Source of the DNA: Bacillota bacterium | Lineage (GTDB): Bacteria > Bacillota > Clostridia > Christensenellales > UMGS416 | DNA: 64,000 bases | Direction of reading: 5' to 3' | Assembly (NCBI GenBank): GCA_023435705.1 | Contig: JAEYRH010000004.1 | Location: forward strand, 160,872 to 224,871 | Shown: one piece after another, positions 8,313 through 16,869 of the stretch | Layout of the letters: each line of letters begins with the position of its first letter | Position numbering within the stretch: the stretch's first letter is position 1 | Made by a program: the position numbers and the translations under genes | The notes under the pieces: model-generated | Database searches by the model: none | The model's input: the letters and a program-made list of their open reading frames with translations, nothing else | Told to the model about the DNA's origin: nothing

Positions 8313-8978
8313 ATGCCCGAGCCTTTGATTCCCATTGGTCTGCTGGTACTGTTGATGATCCCCTACCTCATCGTGGAATACAGATCCCCATCGGTTTGGT
8401 GGAAGCTTGCGTTGAAGACCGCCTGCAGCCTGGCCTTTCTGGCAGCGGCGCTGGTGGCCGCGGCCACTGCCCCCGGCGGCTGGCGGGGCTGGCACGGCAT
8501 TTTTGTGCTGGCGTTTATGCTTTCCCTGGCTGGAGACGTGCTGCTGGCTGTGCCGATGAAGCGCTCGCTGCCAGCAGGCATGGGCGCGTTTTTCATCGCG
8601 CAGTGCTGCTTTGCGGAGGCGTTCATCACCCGCTGGGGCCTCTCGCCGTGGGATTCGCTCGTGTTTTCCGTGCTTGCCGGCTCGGCGCTGGCGACGCTGC
8701 TGCTGGCCCCCCGCATGGAGTATGGGCAGATGAAATTCCCGGCGCTGCTCTACGCCGTGGCTCTCTCGGCGATGGCAACAAAAGCAATCTCTGGCCTATA
8801 TACCGTAGGCTGGGCCATTGCATGGCCAGCCGCCGCAGGCGGGCTGCTGTTCTTTGCATCCGACGTGATCCTGTGCTTCATCGTGTTTGGCAAGCGCAAA
8901 GAGCCCATGCTGCGGGCGCTGAACCTGATCTGCTATTTCGTGGGGCAGGGGTTGCTGGCGTATAGTTTGTATGTGTAG
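8313..8978 (+). CDS. YhhN/TMEM86-family membrane protein
   Basis: 221 residues, almost entirely hydrophobic, about eight membrane segments. The internal pattern FMLSLAGDVLLAVP followed by GMGAFFIAQCCFAEAFI is the YhhN signature. Animal members (TMEM86) are lysoplasmalogenases; the activity of bacterial members is mostly untested, although plasmalogens occur in clostridia. The start at 8313 follows GAGGTGAT by three bases; the GTG at 8304 lies inside that ribosome binding site. Confidence 0.8.
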   Translation: MPEPLIPIGLLVLLMIPYLIVEYRSPSVWWKLALKTACSLAFLAAALVAAATAPGGWRGWHGIFVLAFMLSLAGDVLLAVPMKRSLPAGMGAFFIAQCCFAEAFITRWGLSPWDSLVFSVLAGSALATLLLAPRMEYGQMKFPALLYAVALSAMATKAISGLYTVGWAIAWPAAAGGLLFFASDVILCFIVFGKRKEPMLRALNLICYFVGQGLLAYSLYV

Positions 8979-9135
8979 CGCAACAATTGTCTTCCGGATT
9001 CATCGTTTCTTGTGGGGGTCCGGGGGTTTGCAAGTTCCACCTTGGAGTTGCAGAAATCAGAGCGATAAGGCCGAGAGACTGTTTGACGAGGGAACGAAGT
9101 GACCGAGGAGTTGTCTTCGGCCCGCTCAATAACAT

Positions 9136-9663
9136 TTAGCCAAAGGCTTTCCGATACCCCTCCAACGCCCGTTCAATGGCCAGCACTGCCTCCACCCTTC
9201 CTTCCACCTTGTCCACCGTGGTTTTCCCATGCTCCAGTTGCTTATAAACCTCAAAGAAGTGAGCGATTTCGGCGAATATGTGGGGTGGCAACGACGAAAT
9301 ATCGGTATAGCTATTCATCTGAGGGTCGCCAAAGGGGATCGCGATGATCTTTTCATCCATCTCTTCGCAGTCGGTCATCGTGATCACACCGATGGGGTAA
9401 CATTCCACCAATGTGAGCGGTTGCAGCGGCTCGGCGCACAGCACCAGCACGTCCAGCGGGTCACCGTCGTCGGAGAGCGTGCGGGGCAGAAAGCCATAGT
9501 TGGCGGGGTAATGGGTGGAGGTGTAGAGGATGCGGTCCAGCCGGATCATACCGGTTTCCTTGTCCATCTCATATTTTTGCTTGCTGCCCTTGGGGATTTC
9601 CACCACGGCCAGAAACCGGTCGGCTGCCATGCGCGCCGAAGAAATGTCATGCCATGGATTCAT
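9136..9663 (-). CDS. ppa: Inorganic pyrophosphatase (type I)
   Basis: 175 residues, standard length for family I soluble PPase. It hydrolyses PPi to two phosphates in the cytoplasm. The signature DDGDPLDVLVL supplies the metal-binding aspartates, preceded by YPANYGFLP and followed by the substrate-binding segment near KVEGR. The ATG at 9663 lies seven bases after GGAGGTGA. The 157-base gap before it (8979-9135) shows nothing I can name. Confidence 0.95.
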   Translation of the reverse strand: MNPWHDISSARMAADRFLAVVEIPKGSKQKYEMDKETGMIRLDRILYTSTHYPANYGFLPRTLSDDGDPLDVLVLCAEPLQPLTLVECYPIGVITMTDCEEMDEKIIAIPFGDPQMNSYTDISSLPPHIFAEIAHFFEVYKQLEHGKTTVDKVEGRVEAVLAIERALEGYRKAFG

Positions 9664-9866
9664 GCGCTCACCTCCAAAACCAGTATAACCCATTCAAACA
9701 ACAACGGCCAGAAAAATCATTGCAAACAATGGCAATCAGGAAGATTACAATAACTCCATAACGGCATTTGTTTCCATATTTGCAAACTAATATTACTACC
9801 ATAAGAATTGTCCACATGATATAGTTAATTCGAAATAATCGGTTCTCTACATAAGGAGTGTTCTCC

Positions 9867-11177
9867 ATGCGAAAAGGAATCATATTGGCGGCGATGCTGA
9901 TGCTCGCCGCAACCGTTGCGGGATGCGCCTTTTGCGGGTTGCTTCCTGCTTTTTTGCTGCCCGGAAACCCGCTCCCCGGGAGCGGCGAGACGGCAGCACC
10001 TACCGCCACAGCAACGCCGGCTGCAACCGCAGAGCCAACTGTGACCGTGCCGGCTGCAACCAGCACACCAACACCCGTGCCAACGGCAGCCCCGAAACCC
10101 TATGACACCGTGGCCCAATACGAAAGCACCATGCCAGAGGGGCTCACAATGGCGCTGGAGTATGACCGTTATGCCACGCCGCTTGATTATTTCGTGGCGC
10201 TGAAAAGCGGCAAGGTGTATGAAAAGGCTTCTGGTGAATCCAAAAAATTACTGAGTTTTTCCGCCGGCACCCGCTACCGCGTGGACAAATCGGTGCTGGG
10301 TGAGGATGGCAAAAGCCAATGGTACCATGTGCTGTGGAGCGATAAAAACGGCAGCCATTCGGGCTATGTGAAACACAGCGCCGGGCAGGCCCGGAGCTTC
10401 CGCCTGGGCATGATGCTGGAGCGGGCAAAAAAGCTCAAGGACCAGACCGACATGGGCCAGACCGTCTTCATCGTGAACTACAAAAACGCCATCGGCAAGC
10501 CACCGGCACTGCCCGGCGGCAAGGAGCAGGACGCCTGGGGTTACCGCCGCAGCCAGAGCGCGCCGGCTTACTCTGACGCAAGCACAAAATCCACCTTCCG
10601 CTACGCGCCGGACGGTTTGCTGGGCCACAAGCTCGAGGAGGCTGACGGCATGACGAAGATTTACTTCCCCACCTTTGGCCAAGCCTATTGGGTGCAAAAC
10701 AAGTATGTGTCCAAGGAAGAAGATGCCATTGCATCGCTCCGGCAGGTCATCGCGGTGGATCGGTTATATCAGAACACCGCCGTGCTGGAACACACGGAGG
10801 GGGGTTGGAAGGTGGTTGGCCTGAGCTACATCACCACCGGCAAGGAGGGCGGCTACTCCCTGAAAACGCCGCTGGGCGACTTCATGGCCCAGGGCCGCTA
10901 CAAACAGTTTTATTACTATGCCGACGGCACCAAGGTGATCGACGGCCATGCGCCGTGGGCGATCCGCTTTTCCGGCGGCGGCTATCTGCACGGCGTGCCC
11001 AGCAAAAGCAGTTATGACGAAGCCGGCAAGCGGCAGGACAAGCCCGCCGCCGAATCCTTGCGCTCGCTGGGCACCACGCCGCAGTCGCACATGTGCGTGC
11101 GCAACTACACAAGCTTTGCCAAGTTCATGTATGACCGGTTTGTGAAGGGGCAGAGCGCGGTGATTGTGGTGGAGTAA
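9867..11177 (+). CDS. Lipoprotein with SH3-like and L,D-transpeptidase (YkuD) domains
   Basis: 436 residues. Lipoprotein signal (AATVAGCAF), a Thr/Pro/Ala-rich spacer to about residue 80, a middle region with SH3-like features (KSGKVYEKASGESKKLL), and a C-terminal YkuD domain: TPLGDF, YLHGVP and the catalytic SHMCVRN, in which Cys attacks the stem peptide. Such enzymes form 3-3 cross-links in peptidoglycan or attach proteins to it on the outer face of the membrane. The start at 9867 has GGAG eight bases upstream. Confidence 0.88.
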   Translation: MRKGIILAAMLMLAATVAGCAFCGLLPAFLLPGNPLPGSGETAAPTATATPAATAEPTVTVPAATSTPTPVPTAAPKPYDTVAQYESTMPEGLTMALEYDRYATPLDYFVALKSGKVYEKASGESKKLLSFSAGTRYRVDKSVLGEDGKSQWYHVLWSDKNGSHSGYVKHSAGQARSFRLGMMLERAKKLKDQTDMGQTVFIVNYKNAIGKPPALPGGKEQDAWGYRRSQSAPAYSDASTKSTFRYAPDGLLGHKLEEADGMTKIYFPTFGQAYWVQNKYVSKEEDAIASLRQVIAVDRLYQNTAVLEHTEGGWKVVGLSYITTGKEGGYSLKTPLGDFMAQGRYKQFYYYADGTKVIDGHAPWAIRFSGGGYLHGVPSKSSYDEAGKRQDKPAAESLRSLGTTPQSHMCVRNYTSFAKFMYDRFVKGQSAVIVVE

Positions 11178-11283
11178 GGCACATTGGCGGCCTGTTTCAT
11201 AAACAGCGATTTTCTGATATCATAATCAGGTATTGAAATGTGCCGGTTTACGATGGATGCAAAGCGGTCAGGACAGGCGGTTT

Positions 11284-12255
11284 ATGGCGGAAATCCAAAT
11301 GGAACACAAACCCGAAACGAAACTGGAAAAATTGCTGCGGGGCCGGGCCGAGGGCGCGGCCATTGCGCTGCGCGGCTGCGAGCCCGGCCTTTTGGAGGCG
11401 CTGCGCGCCCGGTTTGGCGAAGACTGCCCCCTGCCGCTGCGCCTTTTTGAGCCCTGCCGCGTGGAGCACCCACACTCGGCCTTTCTGCGCAAAGCCGCAG
11501 AGCATTGCGGAGTGCCCGCTGTGCAGACCACGCTTTTCGCGCCGGGGGGAAAACTCCATGAGCTCCGGCCCGAGGCTGGAGCTGCAATGGAACACTATGT
11601 AAAGAAGCCGCAGGACTTTGAGGTGCTGCGGGGGTTTTTGCGCGACGTGGAGCTGCACCCATGCAAGGCGCAGCCACTTCAGGAAGGCGTGGCTTCGCTG
11701 GCGCTGCTGGGGCTCACACCCGCCCGAGAGCTGGAAACCCGCTGGGCCGGGCCGGAACTGGCCCGCCGGGCGCTAAGCACCGCTGACGAAGCCGCCGCCA
11801 GCTGCCTGAGGAAGCTGGAGCGCCAGCTGCACCGCCGGGCAGAGGAAGCCTGCCGGGCCGGGGCCAGGGCCTGTGTGCTGCGCGACGGCGCGGCCTTGCC
11901 ATTGCCTGAGGATTGGTTGGGGCAGGCAGAGCGCCACACCGAGTGGCTGCACAAGGCTGGTCTCTTTCCATGGTTTGAGATTGCCGCACCCACTGCGGCA
12001 GTGTTTGCGGAGCTTACTCAAACGCAAGCCGGGGCCATGCTGCCGATGGCTGACGCGTTGGCCGAGGGGTTCCCGGCGCTGCCGGCCGGGGCCCGGCTGC
12101 TGCTGGAGATGGACACCGCCGCCGGGCTGCCCGATCCGGAGGGGTTGAAACGGCTGCTTTATGAGTGCCACGGCGCGGTGCTGCTGCTGGACTGCCGCGA
12201 CGGTGATCAGCAACAGCTTTCCACCACGATAGAGCGCCTGTTGAAGCTGATATAG
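11284..12255 (+). CDS. Hypothetical protein, weakly uroporphyrinogen-decarboxylase-like
   Basis: 323 residues, soluble, Ala/Leu/Glu/Arg-rich. A segment AMEHYVKKPQDFEVLRGFL followed by a hydrophobic strand-helix alternation recalls URO-D/methyltransferase (MtaA-CmuA) barrels, and a late DGAALPLPEDWLG plus a C-terminal VLLLDC strand fit. The cysteine/histidine zinc sites of cobamide methyltransferases are not evident, so the function is open. Start uncertain: ATGs at 11233, 11284 and 11299; GGACAGG lies eight bases before 11284. A terminator follows the stop. Confidence 0.5.
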   Translation: MAEIQMEHKPETKLEKLLRGRAEGAAIALRGCEPGLLEALRARFGEDCPLPLRLFEPCRVEHPHSAFLRKAAEHCGVPAVQTTLFAPGGKLHELRPEAGAAMEHYVKKPQDFEVLRGFLRDVELHPCKAQPLQEGVASLALLGLTPARELETRWAGPELARRALSTADEAAASCLRKLERQLHRRAEEACRAGARACVLRDGAALPLPEDWLGQAERHTEWLHKAGLFPWFEIAAPTAAVFAELTQTQAGAMLPMADALAEGFPALPAGARLLLEMDTAAGLPDPEGLKRLLYECHGAVLLLDCRDGDQQQLSTTIERLLKLI

Positions 12256-12280
12256 TGTTGCAACGGCCATGGGATGAATG

Positions 12281-12310
12281 AACCCCCCGCACGGAGTGCG
12301 GGGGGTTTTC
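12281..12310 (+). terminator. Rho-independent terminator
   Basis: AACCCCCCGCAC / GTGCGGGGGGTT hairpin followed by TTC. It separates the URO-D-like gene from sodC. Confidence 0.9.
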
Positions 12311-12366
12311 ATATGATGAAACATGCGGGCATATGCCTAAGCATGCCCGGTTTGGAGAAGATCAAC

Positions 12367-12849
12367 ATGGCGGAACAACACAACGGCCAGCCCACAAGCG
12401 CCGTGGCCGTGGTCACGGGCAGCCCGGCCTATCCGGGCATCCGGGGCACCGTGCGCTTTGACCAGACCCGGGGCGGCGTGGTCGTGAAGGCAGAGTTTAG
12501 CGGCCTGCCGCAGACCCCTTCGGGCTTTTTTGGCTTCCACCTGCACAGCGGGGACTGCAAGCTCAGCCCCGACGGCGCAGGCGGTGACTGGTTCCCAAGC
12601 GCCGGCAGCCATTACAACCCCACAAGCCAGCCCCACCCCCGCCACGCCGGCGACTTCCCGGTGATTATGGAGACCCGTTATGGGGCGGCGCAGCTGGTGT
12701 TTCTGACCGACCGCTTCACCGTGGCGCAGGCCATCGGCGGCGCGGTGGTGGTGCACCTGCAGCCCGACGATTACCACACCCAGCCATCCGGAAACGCCGG
12801 ACCCAAGATCGCCTGCGGCATGGTGATGCCGGAGCGGGGGCTCTATTAG
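12367..12849 (+). CDS. sodC: Copper/zinc superoxide dismutase, leaderless
   Basis: 160 residues. All seven expected metal ligands can be seen: GFHLHSGDC (two His), GSHYNP (bridging His), PHPRHAGD (two His and Asp) and VVVHLQPDDY (copper His), plus the disulfide cysteines in SGDC and KIACGMV. The enzyme dismutates superoxide to O2 and H2O2. No signal peptide or lipobox precedes the domain when the start is placed at 12367 (GGAG eleven bases upstream). The longer frame from 12274 overlaps a terminator and is rejected. A cytosolic Cu/Zn enzyme is unusual for a bacterium. Confidence 0.9.
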   Translation: MAEQHNGQPTSAVAVVTGSPAYPGIRGTVRFDQTRGGVVVKAEFSGLPQTPSGFFGFHLHSGDCKLSPDGAGGDWFPSAGSHYNPTSQPHPRHAGDFPVIMETRYGAAQLVFLTDRFTVAQAIGGAVVVHLQPDDYHTQPSGNAGPKIACGMVMPERGLY

Positions 12850-12871
12850 GGACCGCTGAATAAAACACCCT

Positions 12872-14551
12872 TTAGTCAGACTCGGGCTTTGTCCAGGCTG
12901 TGCTTTCCGGCGTGGGCGTGGGCTCGGGTTTCACGCTGTAGATCTCCACGCGGGTGATTTCTCGGAAGCGGTCCTTATAGAGCGCCTTCTTTTCGATCAC
13001 ATTGCCGTTGGCATCCCAATAGATCAGATAGGTCTGATACTTCATTTCCGGCTGGCCCTTCACCAGCACATAGGGCTCGCCCTTGGCCAGCTCTGCTGCA
13101 TACTTGCCGTCTGGGTCGTCACGGACCTCCACCTTGGGATCGGGGCCTTGAAAGATCAGCTCCGACTCGCGGGTGATCCTCGCCACGCCACTTGGCAGTG
13201 GGTTGCCAAACACCATCACATACACATAGGGCTCTTTCACATAGGCCTTGATGTAGAGGTTGCCATCGCTTGTGTTTTGAAACAGCAGGTCGGCATTGGG
13301 ATAGTTCACCATCGCGTCAAAGCCCTTCCAGGCATATGCCGACGGGAAGGAGTGGGACTGCCGCTTCATGATCTCGCAGCCGGACATCAGCACCGCGTTG
13401 TAGAGCGTGGTGGAGGCCTGGCAGACGCCGCCGCCGTAGTCGTCCACGATGGACTTGTCGCCGCCGATCGTGGGGGCCGGCAGATAACCGTTGGCTTCTG
13501 AGCGCTCGCCGGTGGTCTCGTTAAACGACAGCTCCTGGCCGGGCTTGAGCACCAGACCATTGAATTTGGACAGCGCCAGCTTGATGTTGGCAATCCTGGG
13601 CTGGGCGGCTTCGTTGGTGCTGGGCAGCTTGGTGCGATAGGCGTTGATCAGGCGGAAGCCCTTGCGCAGGTCGGCTTCGGTGACCGTGGGCTGGAAGTCG
13701 TTCACAATGAGCTCCAGCGCCACCTTGTCGGAGGTTTTGAGCGCCTCCATGATCTTTTGCACCGTCATATCAAGATCCACCGCCTTGCCGGCCTGCTCGG
13801 GGTTGACGGTGAACATCCTGTCAATCTCTTCCTGGGAGGGCTTCAGGTCCTCAATGTCCTTGGGGATGGTGAACTCCACCTGGTTGGGGTTGAACACCAC
13901 GGTGGCGTCGTGGCCCTCACTTGCCACACCGGCGGTCTGCTCCTCCACCGCTGCCCGCAGCGCCGCCGGATCCAGCGTGAACTGCACGTCAAACTCTCGG
14001 CCCTGGGTGCGGATGGCTTTTGCTTCTTCCTTACGCTGCTCATTGGTGCCCACGCGGGCCAGGAAGGACGCCTTGCTCACCACTTCCTCCACATTGTGGG
14101 TGGCTCCCAGGTCTTTGCCGCCAAATGTCCACACGCGGTCCTGCCAAGTGAGCTTGATCTCGACACTATTCAGCTTCTTTTGGTATTCCTCCATGAGGTG
14201 CTTTTTGAGGCGCTCCACCTCCCAGCCGCCGTAGTCTTCGCCATTGATGCGCACACCGGCAGTGATGGTGCCGTATTCATAGCGGTGGGTCTCGGCGTTG
14301 GCGACGAGGCCCATCACCACGGCGCCGGCGATCACAACCACAAGGAAGAGCACACCAATGCCCACCACAGGGATCCTTCTCCTGCGGCGGGCGGGCTTGG
14401 CGCCGTAGTCATTGCTCTGCCTGGGCGGCTCCGGGGCATAACCGCCCCTGGCCGGGCCCCTGGGTGAGGGCTCGCGCCCATAGCCAGCTTGCCTGCCCCG
14501 AGCGCTTCCGCCGGAAGCGCCCCGCCTCGTGCCGGTTCCCGTTTCCCTCAT
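12872..14551 (-). CDS. VanW-family membrane-anchored protein with YoaR-like peptidoglycan-binding domain
   Basis: 559 residues. Basic, Gly/Arg-rich cytoplasmic N-terminus, one membrane segment (VVGIGVLFLVVVIAGAVVMG, about 70-90), an extracellular region like the YoaR putative peptidoglycan-binding domain, then a VanW domain from about residue 310 (LSFNETTGERSE...GGGVCQASTTLYNAVL) and a G5-like tail ending in a Pro/Thr-rich stretch. VanW proteins are linked to cell-wall processes; the activity is unproven. The ATG overlaps the stop of the upstream PHP gene by one base (TGATG), so translation is coupled. Confidence 0.88.
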   Translation of the reverse strand: MRETGTGTRRGASGGSARGRQAGYGREPSPRGPARGGYAPEPPRQSNDYGAKPARRRRRIPVVGIGVLFLVVVIAGAVVMGLVANAETHRYEYGTITAGVRINGEDYGGWEVERLKKHLMEEYQKKLNSVEIKLTWQDRVWTFGGKDLGATHNVEEVVSKASFLARVGTNEQRKEEAKAIRTQGREFDVQFTLDPAALRAAVEEQTAGVASEGHDATVVFNPNQVEFTIPKDIEDLKPSQEEIDRMFTVNPEQAGKAVDLDMTVQKIMEALKTSDKVALELIVNDFQPTVTEADLRKGFRLINAYRTKLPSTNEAAQPRIANIKLALSKFNGLVLKPGQELSFNETTGERSEANGYLPAPTIGGDKSIVDDYGGGVCQASTTLYNAVLMSGCEIMKRQSHSFPSAYAWKGFDAMVNYPNADLLFQNTSDGNLYIKAYVKEPYVYVMVFGNPLPSGVARITRESELIFQGPDPKVEVRDDPDGKYAAELAKGEPYVLVKGQPEMKYQTYLIYWDANGNVIEKKALYKDRFREITRVEIYSVKPEPTPTPESTAWTKPESD

Positions 14552-15393
14552 CACTGTCCTCCTGCCCTGATCAGGCCGTTGAGCCATTGAAGTGTGCGTT
14601 CCGGAATATCAAATCGTTCAAACCCCATTGCCAGCGTGGGTTCCCCATAACCATGCCAGTCGCTGCCGTAGGAGCAAACCAACCCGAGACCGTCGGCCAT
14701 GGCGCGATAAGCCTCTGCCTGCTCCACCGTATGCAGGGAGTAGAACGCCTCCAGCCCGGCCAGGCCTTCGTCTTTCAACCGTGTTACGATCGGCGCAAGT
14801 TGGCTGTCCTCCAGCCCCATCCGGCCGGGGTGGGCCAGCACAGCCTGCCCGCCGGAGCCGTTCACAGCTGCTATGAGCTCTGCGGGAGAAAACTTCCTGC
14901 GGTTCACATAGCAGGGGCAGCCCCGGCCCAGAAAGCGTTGGAACGCATCGGCAATATCCGGCGAATAGCCAGCCTTGACCATGCCGATGGCCATGTGCTT
15001 GCGGCCATACTCGCCGGGCACGCCCTGCGGCAGGCAGTCCTCCGGAAGGTGGAACCCCTGCCCGGCCATGCGCTTGAGCATTTCCTCATTGCGCTCCCGG
15101 CGGCGGGCTTTCTGCTCCTGCATAAAGGCTTGATAGGCAGGAGACTCAATATCAACGCCCAGGCCCAAAATGTGCATCGAGCATTCGGCCTCGGCGGAAA
15201 GCTCCACACCGGCGATCACCGGCAGCCCCAGCCGCCTTCCCTCTGCCTGAGCGCGCGCCACACCGCCGGCTGTGTCGTGGTCGGTGATGGCAATGGCAAT
15301 GAGGCCCGCCTGCGCGGCGGCCTGCACCACAGCTTCCGGTGAGAGAAGGCCATCGGAGGCGGTGGTGTGCAAATGCAGGTCAAACACGCCCAT
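14551..15393 (-). CDS. PHP-domain phosphoesterase (RNase AM / nucleoside bisphosphatase family)
   Basis: 280 residues. The PHP metal site is complete: DLHLHTTASDG at the start, AITDHDT, the GVELS glutamate, AVLAHPGR, and GSDWHG near the end. Relatives (YciV/RNase AM, TrpH) remove nucleotides from RNA 5' ends or hydrolyse 3',5'-nucleoside bisphosphates. The ATG at 15393 follows GGAGG and lies 14 bases inside the 3' end of the aminotransferase gene; the stop overlaps the VanW start. The three genes form one operon. Confidence 0.88.
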   Translation of the reverse strand: MGVFDLHLHTTASDGLLSPEAVVQAAAQAGLIAIAITDHDTAGGVARAQAEGRRLGLPVIAGVELSAEAECSMHILGLGVDIESPAYQAFMQEQKARRRERNEEMLKRMAGQGFHLPEDCLPQGVPGEYGRKHMAIGMVKAGYSPDIADAFQRFLGRGCPCYVNRRKFSPAELIAAVNGSGGQAVLAHPGRMGLEDSQLAPIVTRLKDEGLAGLEAFYSLHTVEQAEAYRAMADGLGLVCSYGSDWHGYGEPTLAMGFERFDIPERTLQWLNGLIRAGGQ

Positions 15394-16567
15394 GACGAGC
15401 CTCCAGCATGCCGCTTGCCTTGATTCGTTGCACGGCCTCCGCCATGCGCTCCACCGGCTGCACCAGCGCCATGCGCACATGGCCCTCGCCGCAGGAGCCG
15501 AAGCTTTCGCCCGGCGTCACCAGCACGCCGGCGCGTTCAGCCAGCTCCATCACAAACGCGGTGGAGGCGGCATAGCCCTTGGGCAGCGGCGCCCACACAA
15601 ACATGGTGCCCCGGGGCTTTTCCATGGCCCAGCCAATCTCATGAAGGCCGTCGCAGAGCACATCCCGGCGGGCCTGATAGGCCAGGCGGGCCTGCTCAAC
15701 GCAGCCCTGCGGGCCGGTGAGCGCCGCGATGGCCCCCCGCTGCACCGGCAGGAACGCACCATAATCGATATGGGACTTGAGTGTTGATATCCTCGCGACG
15801 ATCTCGGCGTTGCCCAGCGCGAAGCCCATGCGGGCCCCGGCAAAGCCATAGGTCTTGGAGAGGGAATTGAACTCCACGCCCACCTCTTTGGCGCCGGGCT
15901 CAGCAAGGAAGCTGCCCACGGTGTGGCCGTCAAACACCAGCTCCGAATAGGCGTTGTCATAAAGCACGGCCACGTCGAAGCTTTTCGCAAACTCCATCAG
16001 CTCGCCGAAAAACCCTTTGGGAGCCAGCGCAGTGGTGGGGTTGTTGGGGTAGGACACGATGATGAGCCGGGCCCGGCGGGCCAGCTCCGTTGGGATATCT
16101 GCAAAGTCAATCACAAAGCCCTTTTCCCGCTTCATCGGCACAGGCGCCATTTCCGCAGAGGCCAGCACAGGGCCGGCGTGGAAGACCGGATAGCCAGGAT
16201 CAGGAGCCAGGATCACATCGCCGGGGTCAGCCATGCAAAGGCAGATGTGGCCCAGGCCGTCCTGCGAGCCCAGCAGCGAGGTGATCTCGCGCTCAGGATC
16301 CAGCGTGACGCCGAAGCGCCGCAGATACCACTGGGCGGCGGCCTGCCGCAGCTCCGGCAGGTCACCGATGGCGTAGCGGAAGCAGTCGCCCTCACACAGG
16401 CACTGCCGCATGGCCTCCGCCACATGCCTGGGCGGGGCGTTGTCCGGGGAGCCCACGGACAGGTCGATCACATCGACGCCGCGGGCCAGCAGCTCTTTTT
16501 TCTTTTCAGCCAACACCGTGAACACGCCCGGCGCGCTGAGCGCCTCCATCCGGCGGGGAAGATGCAT
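15380..16567 (-). CDS. Class I/II pyridoxal-phosphate aminotransferase (LL-DAP aminotransferase-like)
   Basis: 395 residues. Fold-type I landmarks: DLSVGSPDNAPP near the N-terminus, DPGYPVF, VSYPNNPTTA (substrate/PLP contact), LYDNAYSEL, and the Schiff-base lysine in NSLSKTYGFAGARMG. The arrangement resembles LL-diaminopimelate and alanine/aspartate aminotransferases; the substrate cannot be fixed. The ATG at 16567 is preceded by GAGGTAGC. It is first gene of an operon with PHP and VanW genes. Confidence 0.88.
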   Translation of the reverse strand: MHLPRRMEALSAPGVFTVLAEKKKELLARGVDVIDLSVGSPDNAPPRHVAEAMRQCLCEGDCFRYAIGDLPELRQAAAQWYLRRFGVTLDPEREITSLLGSQDGLGHICLCMADPGDVILAPDPGYPVFHAGPVLASAEMAPVPMKREKGFVIDFADIPTELARRARLIIVSYPNNPTTALAPKGFFGELMEFAKSFDVAVLYDNAYSELVFDGHTVGSFLAEPGAKEVGVEFNSLSKTYGFAGARMGFALGNAEIVARISTLKSHIDYGAFLPVQRGAIAALTGPQGCVEQARLAYQARRDVLCDGLHEIGWAMEKPRGTMFVWAPLPKGYAASTAFVMELAERAGVLVTPGESFGSCGEGHVRMALVQPVERMAEAVQRIKASGMLEARHGRV

Positions 16568-16721
16568 ACAAGCTACCTCGAAACAAACCAATTATTCAAA
16601 TACATATTATAACATGAACTTGGCAATTTTTTAAGGCTGGGGAGGAAATGCCACGGTTTTGCCGGAGAAATCCCTATATAGCACCCCCTGTCACCAATGC
16701 CCGTGAGAATCCCCCCTGTTT

Positions 16722-16770
16722 CAACCCTCACCCCCCTGCCCCCTCTCCCATGGGATTGGGAGAGGGGGGT
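16722..16770. repeat. Palindromic intergenic repeat, copy 2
   Basis: ACCCTCACCCCCCTGCCCCC...CCATGGGATTGGGAGAGGGGGG, nearly identical to the copies after corA and after the GH4 gene. It occupies the middle of the 302-base gap between two divergent genes; nothing else is recognised in that gap. Confidence 0.75.
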
Positions 16771-16869
16771 AAAGCTTGAATGCAGGGCTTCGCCTTAAGG
16801 TTTGATTCATGTTAAAATAGAATGGTTTGGCGGCAACCCGCCTGAAAGTAAACACGCGAGGTGACCCAC

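Noticed and set aside
13644..14467. Long plus-strand ORFs opposite the VanW gene
   Set aside because: Shadow frames of a GC-rich gene; no start signals and no recognisable domains.
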